Of a stretch of DNA of 64,000 nt, positions 37,297 to 45,418 are shown piece by piece. This DNA is from Nocardia tenerifensis NBRC 101015 (GTDB lineage Bacteria; Actinomycetota; Actinomycetes; Mycobacteriales; Mycobacteriaceae). The notes under the pieces are model-generated. The model was not told the origin of the DNA. It did not search any database and saw only the letters and a program-made list of their open reading frames with translations. Numbering within the stretch: position 1 is the stretch's first letter; each line of letters starts with the position of its first letter. The DNA is taken from the NCBI RefSeq assembly GCF_000308715.1, contig NZ_BAGH01000184.1:1-64000 (forward strand), written 5' to 3'. The translations under genes and the position numbers were made by a program.

Positions 37297-38934
37297 ATGC
37301 TGAGCACCATGCAGGACGACCAGCTGTCACTGGCCAAGCTGCTCAAATACGCCGCCACCTTCCAGGGTGATTCGACCGTATCCACCTGGACCGGTGACGG
37401 GGTGCGCACCATGACCTTCCGTGCGCTCGGCGCCGACGCCGCGCGGCTGGCCCACGCACTGCGTGGGCTCGGCGTCGAAGAGGGCGACCGGGTCGGCACG
37501 TTCATGTGGAACAACAACGAGCACATGGTCGCCTACATTGCGGTGCCCGCGATGGGCTCGGTGTTGCACGCGCTCAATATCCGCCTGTTCCCTAAGCAAG
37601 TGTCGTTCGTCGCGAACCATGCAGAGGACAAGGTCGTGCTCGTCGACGGCACTCTGGTGCCGCTCTTCGAGCAGTTACTGCCGAACCTGAAGACTGTGAA
37701 GCATGTGATCGTCGTCAACGGTGAGGCGTCCACGCTTACCGCGCCGGAAGCTGTCACCGTGCACTCCTACCGTGAATTGCTCGACGCACAACCCGCCGAT
37801 TTCGACTTCCCCGTCGTCGACGAGCGTGCGGCCGCCGCGATGTGCTACACCTCCGGCACCACCGGCGACCCGAAGGGCGTCGTCTACTCGCACCGGTCCA
37901 ACTGGCTGCACGCCATGCACTTGACCTCGCCCAACGGTATGGGCTTCCACGGCGGCGACTACGTGCTCGCGATCGTGCCGCTGTTCCACGCCAATGGATG
38001 GGGCCTGGCGTACGGGGCGCTGATGTCGGGCGCCAACGTACTGATGCCGGACCGCTTCCTACAGCCGGGCCCGCTGCTGGAGATGATGGACGCCGAGAAG
38101 CCCACCTTCGCCGCGGCGGTGCCGACCATCTGGGGTGGCGTGCTGGCCGGACTGGCCGCGCAGCCGCAGGACATCTCGCACCTGCGTACCGCCGTCGTCG
38201 GTGGTTCGGCGGTGCCACCGTCGATGATGCGCGCGTTCGAGGAGAAGCACGGCGTGCGCATCCTGCACGCGTGGGGCATGACCGAGACCTCGCCGCTGGG
38301 CTGCGTGGCGCACGAGCCCCCGGGCGTGGAGGGCGAGGAGGCCTGGGCCTACCGCTACACGCAGGGCCGTTTCCCCGCCAATGTCGAGGCGCGGCTGGTC
38401 GGTGACGCCGGCACTGTCGTCCCCAACGACGGTGAATCGCTCGGCGAGCTCGAGGTCCGCGGCGCGTGGATCACCGGTTCCTATTACTCGCCGACCGGCG
38501 CGGAGATCGACCCGGACAGTTTCGACGACGGCTGGCTGCGCACCGGTGACGTCGGCATGATCAGCCCCAACGGCTACTTGACCCTGGTGGACCGCTCCAA
38601 GGATGTCATCAAGTCCGGTGGTGAGTGGATCTCCTCGGTTGCTCTGGAGAATGCGCTGATGGGCCACGCGGCCGTTGCCGAGGCCGTCGTGATCGGTGTG
38701 CCGGACGAGAAGTGGGACGAGCGTCCGCTGGCGGCCATCGTGCTGGCCGAGGGCGCCGCCGTCGAGGCTGCTGAGCTGAAGGGCTTCCTGGCTGGCCAGT
38801 TCGCCAAGTGGCAGCTGCCCGAGCGCTGGACATTCATCAGCGAAGTCCCCAAGACCAGCGTCGGCAAGTTCGACAAGAAGCGGCTGCGCGCGCAGTACGC
38901 CGCGGGCGAACTGGATGTGACGGCGGTGGCCTGA
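37297..38934 (+). CDS. Medium/long-chain acyl-CoA synthetase (FadD type)
   Basis: 545-residue AMP-forming ligase. P-loop YTSGTTGDPKGVVYSH, VVGGSAVPPSM, HAWGMTETSPLG, DDGWLRTGDVGMISPNGYL, DVIKSGGEWISSV and the C-terminal lysine in VPKTSVGKFDKKRLR. Strong overall likeness to medium-chain acyl-CoA ligases of actinobacteria. GGAAGGAG lies before the ATG. No ACTG-CAGT operator is seen upstream. Its stop abuts the stop of the convergent tetR gene with no gap. Second ligase in this part of the window, so it may serve a different chain. Confidence 0.92.
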   Translation: MLSTMQDDQLSLAKLLKYAATFQGDSTVSTWTGDGVRTMTFRALGADAARLAHALRGLGVEEGDRVGTFMWNNNEHMVAYIAVPAMGSVLHALNIRLFPKQVSFVANHAEDKVVLVDGTLVPLFEQLLPNLKTVKHVIVVNGEASTLTAPEAVTVHSYRELLDAQPADFDFPVVDERAAAAMCYTSGTTGDPKGVVYSHRSNWLHAMHLTSPNGMGFHGGDYVLAIVPLFHANGWGLAYGALMSGANVLMPDRFLQPGPLLEMMDAEKPTFAAAVPTIWGGVLAGLAAQPQDISHLRTAVVGGSAVPPSMMRAFEEKHGVRILHAWGMTETSPLGCVAHEPPGVEGEEAWAYRYTQGRFPANVEARLVGDAGTVVPNDGESLGELEVRGAWITGSYYSPTGAEIDPDSFDDGWLRTGDVGMISPNGYLTLVDRSKDVIKSGGEWISSVALENALMGHAAVAEAVVIGVPDEKWDERPLAAIVLAEGAAVEAAELKGFLAGQFAKWQLPERWTFISEVPKTSVGKFDKKRLRAQYAAGELDVTAVA

Positions 38935-39588
38935 TTACGCGCAGTGGGCGTTCACGGACGTTCCGACGTGATCACCGTCGGGAACCGATCGTTCGCCGAC
39001 GCCGAGAATCCGGAGTGTGAACTCTTGGTAGCGCCGGACGAGCGTCTCCCTGTCCACGCGCCCAGCGGCGTTGTACCACTCCCGGACTCCATTGATCATG
39101 TCCAGCAATGCCATGGTGGCAAGCCCGGGATCTGCCACTGAGAAGATTCCACGTTGCTGCCCCTCATCGATGACGGCGCGGACCGCCGCGTGGTATTCAG
39201 CCTCCTGCTTCAGGACGCGATCACGTTGCGAGACGTCGAGTGCATAGAGAACAGGGTTGCCGACCAGCAATTCCGGGCGCCGATCGTCGCTCATCTCGAT
39301 ATGGGTGGCGAGAACCTGCAGTAATCGCTCGGTCGGCGTTCGGGTGCGGTCCTCGAGTACGGGGATGGTCGCATTGTTGAAGTCGGTCATGAAGCGGGTG
39401 ACGATGGCGCTGAGCACTTCCTGCTTATTGGCGAAGTGGTGATATAGCGTCGACGACGAAATTCCGACCGCGTCAGCGATGTCGCGAATCGACGTCGCCG
39501 CGAAACCTCGCTCGTAGAACAAGCGGCTGGCCTCGTCGAGAATCTGCGGCCGCAGCATGTGCTGGTCGAGAGACTTCTTGCGGGCCAT
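38935..39588 (-). CDS. TetR-family regulator, likely controls the BVMO module
   Basis: 217-residue TetR protein with HTH ILDEASRLFYERGFAATSIR, then DIADAVGISSSTLYHHFANK and QEVLSAIV. The C-terminal half (TPTERLLQVLATHIEMSDD, then ALLDMINGVREWYNAAG) fits the KstR2-like TetR branch. A near-palindrome (39646-39667) 58 bases upstream of its start matches the triplet of sites between the BVMO and SDR genes (42.5-42.65 kb), so autoregulation and control of that module are predicted. Start ATG after AAGGGGG. Confidence 0.91.
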   Translation of the reverse strand: MARKKSLDQHMLRPQILDEASRLFYERGFAATSIRDIADAVGISSSTLYHHFANKQEVLSAIVTRFMTDFNNATIPVLEDRTRTPTERLLQVLATHIEMSDDRRPELLVGNPVLYALDVSQRDRVLKQEAEYHAAVRAVIDEGQQRGIFSVADPGLATMALLDMINGVREWYNAAGRVDRETLVRRYQEFTLRILGVGERSVPDGDHVGTSVNAHCA

Positions 39589-39645
39589 CGCGCCCCCTTC
39601 GTCGACGGGATGTCCATTTCCGAAATCCTAGCGTGCCGATCCCGC

Positions 39646-39667
39646 GTGTAGATCGTTCGATCGACAG
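39646..39667. promoter_or_regulatory. GTGTCGATC-type operator upstream of tetR
   Basis: GTGTAGATC, four bases, GATCGACAG: differs by one base in each arm from the sites at 42523, 42575 and 42629. Supports the adjacent TetR as the regulator of all four. Confidence 0.65.
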
Positions 39668-39825
39668 TACCGGCGCCCGGGTGTCGGCGGTGATGAGCAG
39701 GGCGCGGCCGGCGTCGCGGAAGTCGCCACCCTCGTGCGGTTTCCAACAACGCCAGAAAGCTTCCGGTAGTCCGGCGTCGGTGGCGGTCAACGGTTTTCGG
39801 CCAACGCCCGGCTCCCGGCAGACTC

Positions 39826-40980
39826 TTAGGACGAGAGACAGGTGTAGAGGGTGTCGACGTAATCGATACTGCGGTCGGACCCGATGACACCCGGGGACAT
39901 CCTGTTCATCGTGTAGGCGAAGGTCATCCGTGCCGATGGATCGATTACCGCGATCGAACCTCCCCAGCCACCCCAGAACAACCGCCGTCCGGCGGGCACC
40001 CGAGCGGGGTTGCCCTCGTCGGCCAGGGCGAGACCCAAGCCCCACCGCAGGGGCAGTCCGAGCACCTGATCGACGCCGGACGAATGAGCACGGTATGCCT
40101 CGGCGGCGGTGTCGGCGCTGAACAACCGATGCCCTCGGGTAGTGCCGTCCTGTGCCAAGGCGCTGAGCATCGTGGCCAGTGCACGCGCATTGCTGTGACC
40201 GTTCACGGCACCGAGTTCGGCTGCTCGCCACTGCGAGGTCATGGCGTCCGGCGCGGTGACGGCCGGGGCGGTGAAGGTGTCGACCATCGGCGATCTGTCG
40301 AGGTCTTCGGGAAAGGGCATCCTTCGCCGTGCGGGCGGATCGAGCTCGGCGATGCGGGGATAGTCCGCTTCGGTGGCACCGAGCCGAAAATCTGCCCCCA
40401 GCGGCTCGGCAACGGTTTCCCGCATGACCGAATTCAGGCTCTTGCCGGTGCTCCGCCGAACAACCTCACCGATGAGGTGACCGTAGTTCTGAGCATGGTA
40501 GGCACCCACTGATCCGGCAGGCCACCTCGGCTGCTGTGCGGCTAGCAGCTGACATGCTCGGTCGCGGTCGTAAAAATCGGTGAGGCTCAGCGGTGGTCGC
40601 CAACCCGGCAACCCGGAGGTGTGGGAGAGCAGATGCCGCACGGTTACGCCCTCTTTGCCGTGCCTGGCGAATTCGGGCCAGTAAGCACCGACGGGGCGGT
40701 CGAGGTCGAGCTGCCCCGAATCGGCTAATACCAGCGCGGTCAAGGCGACGACGGTTTTGGTCAACGACCACACATTGACGATGGTGTCGCACGCCCACGG
40801 ACTCGACCGTGCCTGATCCTGGTGGCCGGCCCAGAGATCGACCACCAGCTCGTCGTCGATCACGACTGCCAGAGCCGCACCGAGTTCGCCCTCGGCGGCA
40901 ATATTGCGGTGCAATGCATCGCGCAGTGGCATGAACCGTGGTGCTGAGGTTCCATGTACGGGATGCGGACAAGTCGTCAT
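39826..40980 (-). CDS. Serine beta-lactamase-fold esterase (class C type)
   Basis: 384-residue hydrolase of the EstB/beta-lactamase family, not a resistance enzyme by its context. Nucleophile motif S72-x-x-K75 (VWSLTKTVVA) and catalytic tyrosine Y161 in GAYHAQNYG. Overlaps the BVMO stop by four bases, so it is co-translated with it. A BVMO turns a ketone into an ester or lactone; an esterase in the same transcript would hydrolyse it. N-terminal text shows no clear signal peptide, consistent with a cytosolic place. Confidence 0.88.
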   Translation of the reverse strand: MTTCPHPVHGTSAPRFMPLRDALHRNIAAEGELGAALAVVIDDELVVDLWAGHQDQARSSPWACDTIVNVWSLTKTVVALTALVLADSGQLDLDRPVGAYWPEFARHGKEGVTVRHLLSHTSGLPGWRPPLSLTDFYDRDRACQLLAAQQPRWPAGSVGAYHAQNYGHLIGEVVRRSTGKSLNSVMRETVAEPLGADFRLGATEADYPRIAELDPPARRRMPFPEDLDRSPMVDTFTAPAVTAPDAMTSQWRAAELGAVNGHSNARALATMLSALAQDGTTRGHRLFSADTAAEAYRAHSSGVDQVLGLPLRWGLGLALADEGNPARVPAGRRLFWGGWGGSIAVIDPSARMTFAYTMNRMSPGVIGSDRSIDYVDTLYTCLSS

Positions 40981-42497
40981 CGGTTCGGGCGAATCGAATC
41001 GGTGGCGAAGTCGCCGAGGTCAACCCGCCTGGTCCGCTTCCAGAAGGCGATGCTCGTGTCCGGCCACAGCACGGTGTTACGGCCGGAGCGAGCGTCCTGG
41101 TAGTAGCTGCGGCAACCGCCTCGTTGCCACACGGTGTGCGACATACGCCCGTCGAGCCAGGAATTGAACCGGCGTTGGACGTCGGTGCGAACCTCCACTG
41201 TGTCCACGCCGCGGCGGTGCATGCGCTTGAGCAGGCTTACGATGTAGCGTGCCTGAGACTCGATCATGAACACTTGCGAATTGTGTCCGAGGGCCGAATT
41301 GGGTCCCACCATGGTGAACATGTTGGGAAATCCCGCCACTGCCGTCCCGAGAAACGCTTCGTTGCCATTTTTCCAGGCATCCTCGAGGCGTACGCCGTCG
41401 CGGCCGACGATGTCGATGCGCACCGAATTCTGAATATCGAAACCTGTTCCGTAGATGATGATGTCGGTGTCTCGCTCGATCCCGTCGCTGCCCGTGACGG
41501 TCGTCGCGGTTACCTTGCGGACGCTGCCGTTGACGACCGAAATGTTCTCGCGTTGTAGCGTGCGGTACCAGTGACTGGAGATCAGCAGCCGTTTGCATCC
41601 GATTTCATAGTCGGGAGTCAATTGCGCACGCAGCACTGGGTCCGGTACCTGCCGTTCGAGATACGATCGAGCCAGCGCGGCAGTTTTCTCCATCGCGACC
41701 GGGTCGTGTACGAAACCGGGCGCACGCTTCTCATGAATCCAGAACAACCGCGCGCGCTGATACCAACGGTAGGCCGGCACCCACCGTGAAAGGAATTTGT
41801 ACCGCGGCTCCAACTCGCGGTCGGCCTTCGGCAGGATCCACGGAGCCGTTCGCTGATAGACGGTCATCTCGGCCACGTCTCCGGCGATGGCGGGCACGAA
41901 TTGTATTGCGCTAGCGCCTGTTCCGATGACCGCGACCTTCTTACCGTGCAGGTCGACATCATGACGCCACTGCGCGGAGTGGAAGACCGGACCGCGGAAG
42001 TCCTCCAGCCCGGGCATCGGAGGCATCAGTGGATGGTGCAACGCCCCTACTGCGACGATCAGAAATCGAGAGAGATAGATGTGTCCGGCGCGTGTGGTCG
42101 TGACCCACAGTCGGCGGTCCTCGTGCCAGACTGCCGAGTCGACCCGCTCGTTGAATCGGATTCGGTCGGTCAGTCGCCTGCTCGCCGCAAAATCTTGCAG
42201 GTATTCAAGGATTTCCGGCTGGCTGGCGAACAAGCGGTTCCAGTCGGGCTTCTGCGCGAATGAGTAGGAATAGAGCGGTGAGGGGATGTCGCATCCACAC
42301 CCGGGGTAGTTATTATCCCGCCAGGTACCGCCGAGTTCGTCGTGCGACTCCAGAATCCTGAACGACGTGTATCCCGCACGGTCGAGCAACGCCGCTATGC
42401 CAAGCCCGCTGAATCCGGAGCCGACAATGATCGCCTCGACTTCGGCAGTTTTGCAAGTTTGGTCCTCGACCAAAATGCTCGAATCGGCCTTCGCCAT
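40977..42497 (-). CDS. Baeyer-Villiger monooxygenase (class B flavoprotein)
   Basis: 506-residue FAD/NADPH enzyme inserting oxygen next to a ketone. First Rossmann GSGFSG (26-31), BVMO fingerprint F167-x-G-x3-H173-x3-W177 (FRGPVFHSAQW), second Rossmann IGTGASA (191-197), and IIYGTGFDIQ near 355. The family includes EtaA-like and cyclic-ketone enzymes. First gene of a two-gene operon with the esterase; divergent from an SDR 207 bp away, with three identical-type operators between them. ATG at 42497 with GGAAGGAG upstream. Confidence 0.93.
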   Translation of the reverse strand: MAKADSSILVEDQTCKTAEVEAIIVGSGFSGLGIAALLDRAGYTSFRILESHDELGGTWRDNNYPGCGCDIPSPLYSYSFAQKPDWNRLFASQPEILEYLQDFAASRRLTDRIRFNERVDSAVWHEDRRLWVTTTRAGHIYLSRFLIVAVGALHHPLMPPMPGLEDFRGPVFHSAQWRHDVDLHGKKVAVIGTGASAIQFVPAIAGDVAEMTVYQRTAPWILPKADRELEPRYKFLSRWVPAYRWYQRARLFWIHEKRAPGFVHDPVAMEKTAALARSYLERQVPDPVLRAQLTPDYEIGCKRLLISSHWYRTLQRENISVVNGSVRKVTATTVTGSDGIERDTDIIIYGTGFDIQNSVRIDIVGRDGVRLEDAWKNGNEAFLGTAVAGFPNMFTMVGPNSALGHNSQVFMIESQARYIVSLLKRMHRRGVDTVEVRTDVQRRFNSWLDGRMSHTVWQRGGCRSYYQDARSGRNTVLWPDTSIAFWKRTRRVDLGDFATDSIRPNR

Positions 42498-42522
42498 GTG
42501 TAGTAGTACTCCTTCCGCGATC

Positions 42523-42544
42523 GTGTCGATCGCTTGATCGACAC
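42523..42544. promoter_or_regulatory. GTGTCGATC-N4-GATCGACAC operator, copy 1
   Basis: Perfect nine-base arms around GCTT, 26 bases upstream of the BVMO start. Confidence 0.8.
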
Positions 42545-42574
42545 GTTAGGGAGCATGGCCCGCCGCTGTCAATG

Positions 42575-42596
42575 GTGTCGATCGGATGATCGACAT
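42575..42596. promoter_or_regulatory. GTGTCGATC-N4-GATCGACAC operator, copy 2
   Basis: Arms GTGTCGATC and GATCGACAT around GGAT (one mismatch), nested in a larger inverted repeat TGTCAATGG (42567-42575) / CCATTGACA (42599-42607). Near the middle of the divergent gap. Confidence 0.78.
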
Positions 42597-42628
42597 GGCC
42601 ATTGACACGTGCTGTCCACATCGTTACG

Positions 42629-42650
42629 GTGTCGATCAAGTGATCGACAC
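42629..42650. promoter_or_regulatory. GTGTCGATC-N4-GATCGACAC operator, copy 3
   Basis: Perfect nine-base arms around AAGT, 55 bases upstream of the SDR start at 42705. The three copies are spaced 52 and 54 bases, about five helical turns, which would put them on the same face of the DNA. Confidence 0.8.
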
Positions 42651-42704
42651 CGAGCTCGGCCGGCGAGCGCTTCGGCTACCTCCCGAGGTGGATAGGACAA
42701 CCCA

Positions 42705-43487
42705 ATGACCGCAGATTCGAATCCGGGCGCGAACCACGCGGCAACCCTGACCACCCCGCGGCGCGGCGCACGAGTACTGGTCACCGGCGCAGCGGGTGGG
42801 CTCGGCCGGCGCCTCATCGACCTGCTCGTCGCGTGCGGCTGCCGCACGGCGGGAGTCGACATGGTCGACGCACCGGACACCCGAGCCGATCTGCACCTGC
42901 AAGCTGACATCACCGACCCCGGTGCGGCCGCCGCGGCAGTGAACGAGGCCGTCGAAACGCTCGGCGGACTGGACTCGGTGATCGGTGCGGCGGGCATCGT
43001 CGACACGATCCATCGCGCAGCGACATTTCCAGCAGCAGACTTCCGGCGCGACGTGGAATCGAACCTGATGTCGCAAGTCTTCATTTCCCAAGCTGCGTAT
43101 CCGGCTCTGCGCGAATCGAACACGGCGTCGATACTCTTCGTGTCCTCTGTCGCAGCCCAGGACGGCCTGCGCGGTCAGCTGTCGTATTCCGCCTCGAAAG
43201 CCGCGGTGCTGGGTCTGACGAAATCGCTCGCTACGGAGTGGTCCGATGACGGAATCCGGGTCAACGCAATCGCCCCCGGCCTGATCGCAACCCCCAAAGT
43301 GGTGGCCATGCCGGAGTCGGCGCGAACGCGGCTGCTGAGCACAGTCCCACTAGGGCGCGTAGCGACTCTAGACGAAGTATGTGGCTGCATGCTCTTCCTG
43401 CTTTCGCCAGCGGCAGGTTACATAACCGGGCAGATATTGCGGATAGACGGCGGGCAATCGCTCAATAGAGCCGGCCTGTACAAATGA
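42705..43487 (+). CDS. Short-chain dehydrogenase/reductase of the BVMO module
   Basis: 260-residue SDR. Cofactor motif VTGAAGGLGRRL, acidic residue after beta-2 (GVDMVDAPD) suggesting NAD, catalytic S in LFVSSVAAQ and Y-x3-K in LSYSASKAAVLG, C-terminal YITGQILRIDGGQSL. Divergent from BVMO-esterase under shared operators. It probably makes the ketone that the BVMO oxidises, or handles the alcohol released from the ester. Confidence 0.91.
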   Translation: MTADSNPGANHAATLTTPRRGARVLVTGAAGGLGRRLIDLLVACGCRTAGVDMVDAPDTRADLHLQADITDPGAAAAAVNEAVETLGGLDSVIGAAGIVDTIHRAATFPAADFRRDVESNLMSQVFISQAAYPALRESNTASILFVSSVAAQDGLRGQLSYSASKAAVLGLTKSLATEWSDDGIRVNAIAPGLIATPKVVAMPESARTRLLSTVPLGRVATLDEVCGCMLFLLSPAAGYITGQILRIDGGQSLNRAGLYK

Positions 43488-43742
43488 ACCACAGAACGAC
43501 GCCCGCTACCTGCTGAGCCGTACGCGCGGTTCGGAAGTGCCGCGTGCGTCCACTGAACCGGTCGGCGCCGATCCCGGAGTGATCTCGACAGTGGCCTGCA
43601 TCGTCGCGCGCGGTCAGCGGCGCGACCGCCTGGGAGCCACTGCGTTATGCGGTACGACGGGATACGACCCTTCGGTGCGTTCGTTGGGGCAAGCGACTTT
43701 TCGGAGAACGCTCTCGAACCCTGAACGTCCCGCATCTAGTTG

Positions 43743-43760
43743 ACTGTACGGACGGTTGAT
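43743..43760. promoter_or_regulatory. Operator 4 of the ACTG-CAGT family
   Basis: ACTGTACGGACGGTTGAT, preceded by TTGACT: left arm and CG core intact, right arm degenerate. No intact gene follows it on either side within 500 bp. Confidence 0.6.
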
Positions 43761-43847
43761 AGCCTCGCGGCTGCTCCGCTCTGGTTGGTAACGGTGCAGT
43801 TCGGGGGGATGCTGGGCAACGTCGACAAAGCGACGTTCTTTGAACTA

Positions 43848-43865
43848 GCCAACCGTACGGTCAGT
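43848..43865 (+). promoter_or_regulatory. Operator 5 of the ACTG-CAGT family, before the DUF3068 remnant
   Basis: GCCAACCGTACGGTCAGT, identical to operator 12 at 61984-62001, followed by the same GTGGTCTACT. On the other strand it reads ACTGACCGTACGGTTGGC. Confidence 0.7.
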
Positions 43866-43982
43866 GTGGTCTACTATTGGCCATCGGCTCACAATGAGTC
43901 GCTCGTCACAGTGATGTGCGGACCGCATGGCAGAACTGGACGGCGGAGTCCTCGCGCATCATGAGCCGGATAGCAGGACCGA

Positions 43983-44110
43983 ATGTTGACAATCCGCCAT
44001 TCTTCGCTCGCCTTGGTGGCAGTCGGGGTGCTGTTGACCGCGATGGCGAGGGTTCGCCTTTTCGGGGCGGTGCGCATGACGACTGTGCTACCGAGAGGCA
44101 CCTATGTTGC
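43983..44110 (+). pseudogene. Truncated, frame-damaged copy of the DUF3068 gene start
   Basis: Reads MLTIRHSSLALVAVGVLLTA then drifts; the intact gene at 62120 reads MMTMRRSSLALIAAGVLLIA. DNA similarity continues to about 44110 with indels and then ends. Only the first membrane segment remains. The upstream operator and leader are copied too, so this is a partial duplication of the locus and not an independent gene. The stretch to 44284 shows no further coding sense. Confidence 0.75.
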
Positions 44111-44284
44111 CGATGCAGCGGCACGATATGGGATTTCCTCTGTTTCGCCCCTGCCCCGCACTCAACTAGCGATCAACCGAAATTCCTGCGGCGCCTTTGC
44201 ACGGCTGAAGGGGGCGGATCCAGGTCATTCGTCGGATCGGAGAATCAGGCATATGAATGTTTGTGGGATAGGAGATTCTCTTGA

Positions 44285-44345
44285 GATTTCATGAAATCCG
44301 ATCAGATGCTTGCTGGTCTGCGCCTACATTCGGTCGAACCGAATG
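44285..44345. promoter_or_regulatory. Two palindromes upstream of the lipase gene
   Basis: GATTTCATGAAATC (44285-44298) is a perfect 14-base palindrome; CATTCGGT-CGA-ACCGAATG (44327-44345) has perfect eight-base arms. Both lie within 115 bases of the lipase ATG and belong to neither of the two operator families. A PucR-type regulator gene lies just downstream of the lipase and might be the binder. Confidence 0.5.
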
Positions 44346-44399
44346 CGATGGAGAAACCTCCGGAGCCCACTTTCGGTCATTGAGAAAAGGAACAACACG

Positions 44400-45332
44400 A
44401 TGGCGCGAGCATTTCTACGGGCCGGTATCGCCGCACTGATCACCTCTGTTCTAGCCCTGAGCGGGAACAGCACGGCCACGGCGGACAACCAATATCAGAT
44501 CATCTCGACCTTCACGGCCGGTGTCCTCGCCGCCGTCTCGAACCCGGCGGCGCCGCCGGCGGGGGTGAACAACAACGATTGCAAGCTCACCGCGGCCCAT
44601 CCGCGACCGGTCGTCCTCATTCAAGGCACGTTCGGCGCGATGAAGGACAACTGGGGTGCGCTCGGCCCGATCCTCGCGAACAACGGATACTGCGTGTTCT
44701 CCGTCGCGCTGACCAGCAACCCGAGCAACCTCGTGCAGACGGTGCAACCGCTACCGACGTCGGCGAATCAGGTCAAGGCATTGGTCGATCAGTTGATCAC
44801 CAAGTACGGTCCAGAAACCAAGGTCGATCTCGTCGGACACTCCCAGGGCGGACTGATCGCGCTCTATGTGACGAAGGTGCTGAACTACGCATCGAAGGTG
44901 GGCACGGTCGTCGGGATGGGCGCTACCACCCACGGCAGCACCATCAGCGGCTTGGCCACTCTAGCCGCGTTGATCCCCGGTGCCGGCGAGCTCTTGGAAG
45001 CCGCCTGCCCGGCGTGCGCCGACCAGACGACGGACTCGACAGTGGTCAAAGTCGTGAACAACGGGCCGGTCACCAAGCCCGGCGTGTCCTACACCATGAT
45101 CGGCACCAAGTACGACCTGCTGTCGACGCCGGCCTCGGCCACGTTCATCAACGAAGCCGGGGTCAACAACAAGTGGGTCCAGGACGCCTGCGGTCTCGAT
45201 CTGGTGGACCACGGCCGCCTGCCGTACAACAACACAACCATCAGGCTGGTGCTCAATGCGTTGTCGCCGTCGACGGCGAAGAATGCCAACTGTGGGCTGG
45301 CGTGGCTGCCCGCAGTGCAGCAATCGTCCTAG
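44400..45332 (+). CDS. Secreted lipase/esterase (class 2 lipase-like)
   Basis: 310-residue exported alpha/beta hydrolase. Signal peptide MARAFLRAGIAALITSVLAL then SGNSTATADN, probable cleavage near residue 28. Nucleophile elbow VDLVGHSQGGLIALY; oxyanion region VVLIQGTFGAMKDNW; a later DLVDHGRLPYNN holds the likely catalytic histidine. Several Cys in the mature part suggest disulfides, as in Streptomyces/Nocardia secreted triacylglycerol lipases. ATG at 44400 with AAAAGG upstream. May release fatty acids or esters that feed the catabolic genes. Ends at a strong hairpin. Confidence 0.9.
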   Translation: MARAFLRAGIAALITSVLALSGNSTATADNQYQIISTFTAGVLAAVSNPAAPPAGVNNNDCKLTAAHPRPVVLIQGTFGAMKDNWGALGPILANNGYCVFSVALTSNPSNLVQTVQPLPTSANQVKALVDQLITKYGPETKVDLVGHSQGGLIALYVTKVLNYASKVGTVVGMGATTHGSTISGLATLAALIPGAGELLEAACPACADQTTDSTVVKVVNNGPVTKPGVSYTMIGTKYDLLSTPASATFINEAGVNNKWVQDACGLDLVDHGRLPYNNTTIRLVLNALSPSTAKNANCGLAWLPAVQQSS

Positions 45333-45348
45333 AGAATCCTGATGCAGC

Positions 45349-45380
45349 GAATTCGCTCCGAGTCCGCTCGGGGCGAATTC
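45349..45380 (+). terminator. Lipase terminator
   Basis: GAATTCGC-T-CCGAG pairs with CTCGG-G-GCGAATTC around a four-base TCCG loop (14 pairs including one T-G), 16 bases after the lipase stop. Confidence 0.78.
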
Positions 45381-45418
45381 CCCAAACTTCCAATACAGCT
45401 TCCTGTGAGATGTAGACG

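Larger units (their letters stand above)
43488..43982. other. Gap with two operators and a duplicated promoter
   Basis: No gene is seen in the roughly 500 bp after the SDR. Two ACTG-CAGT-type operators (43743-43760 and 43848-43865) lie here. From about 43844 on, the sequence follows the promoter and leader of the DUF3068 gene at 61980-62119 almost base by base, with scattered changes. Confidence 0.6.

Noticed and set aside
39826-40980. Beta-lactam resistance gene
   Set aside because: The SxxK and Tyr motifs fit esterases of the same fold, and coupling to a BVMO favours esterase.
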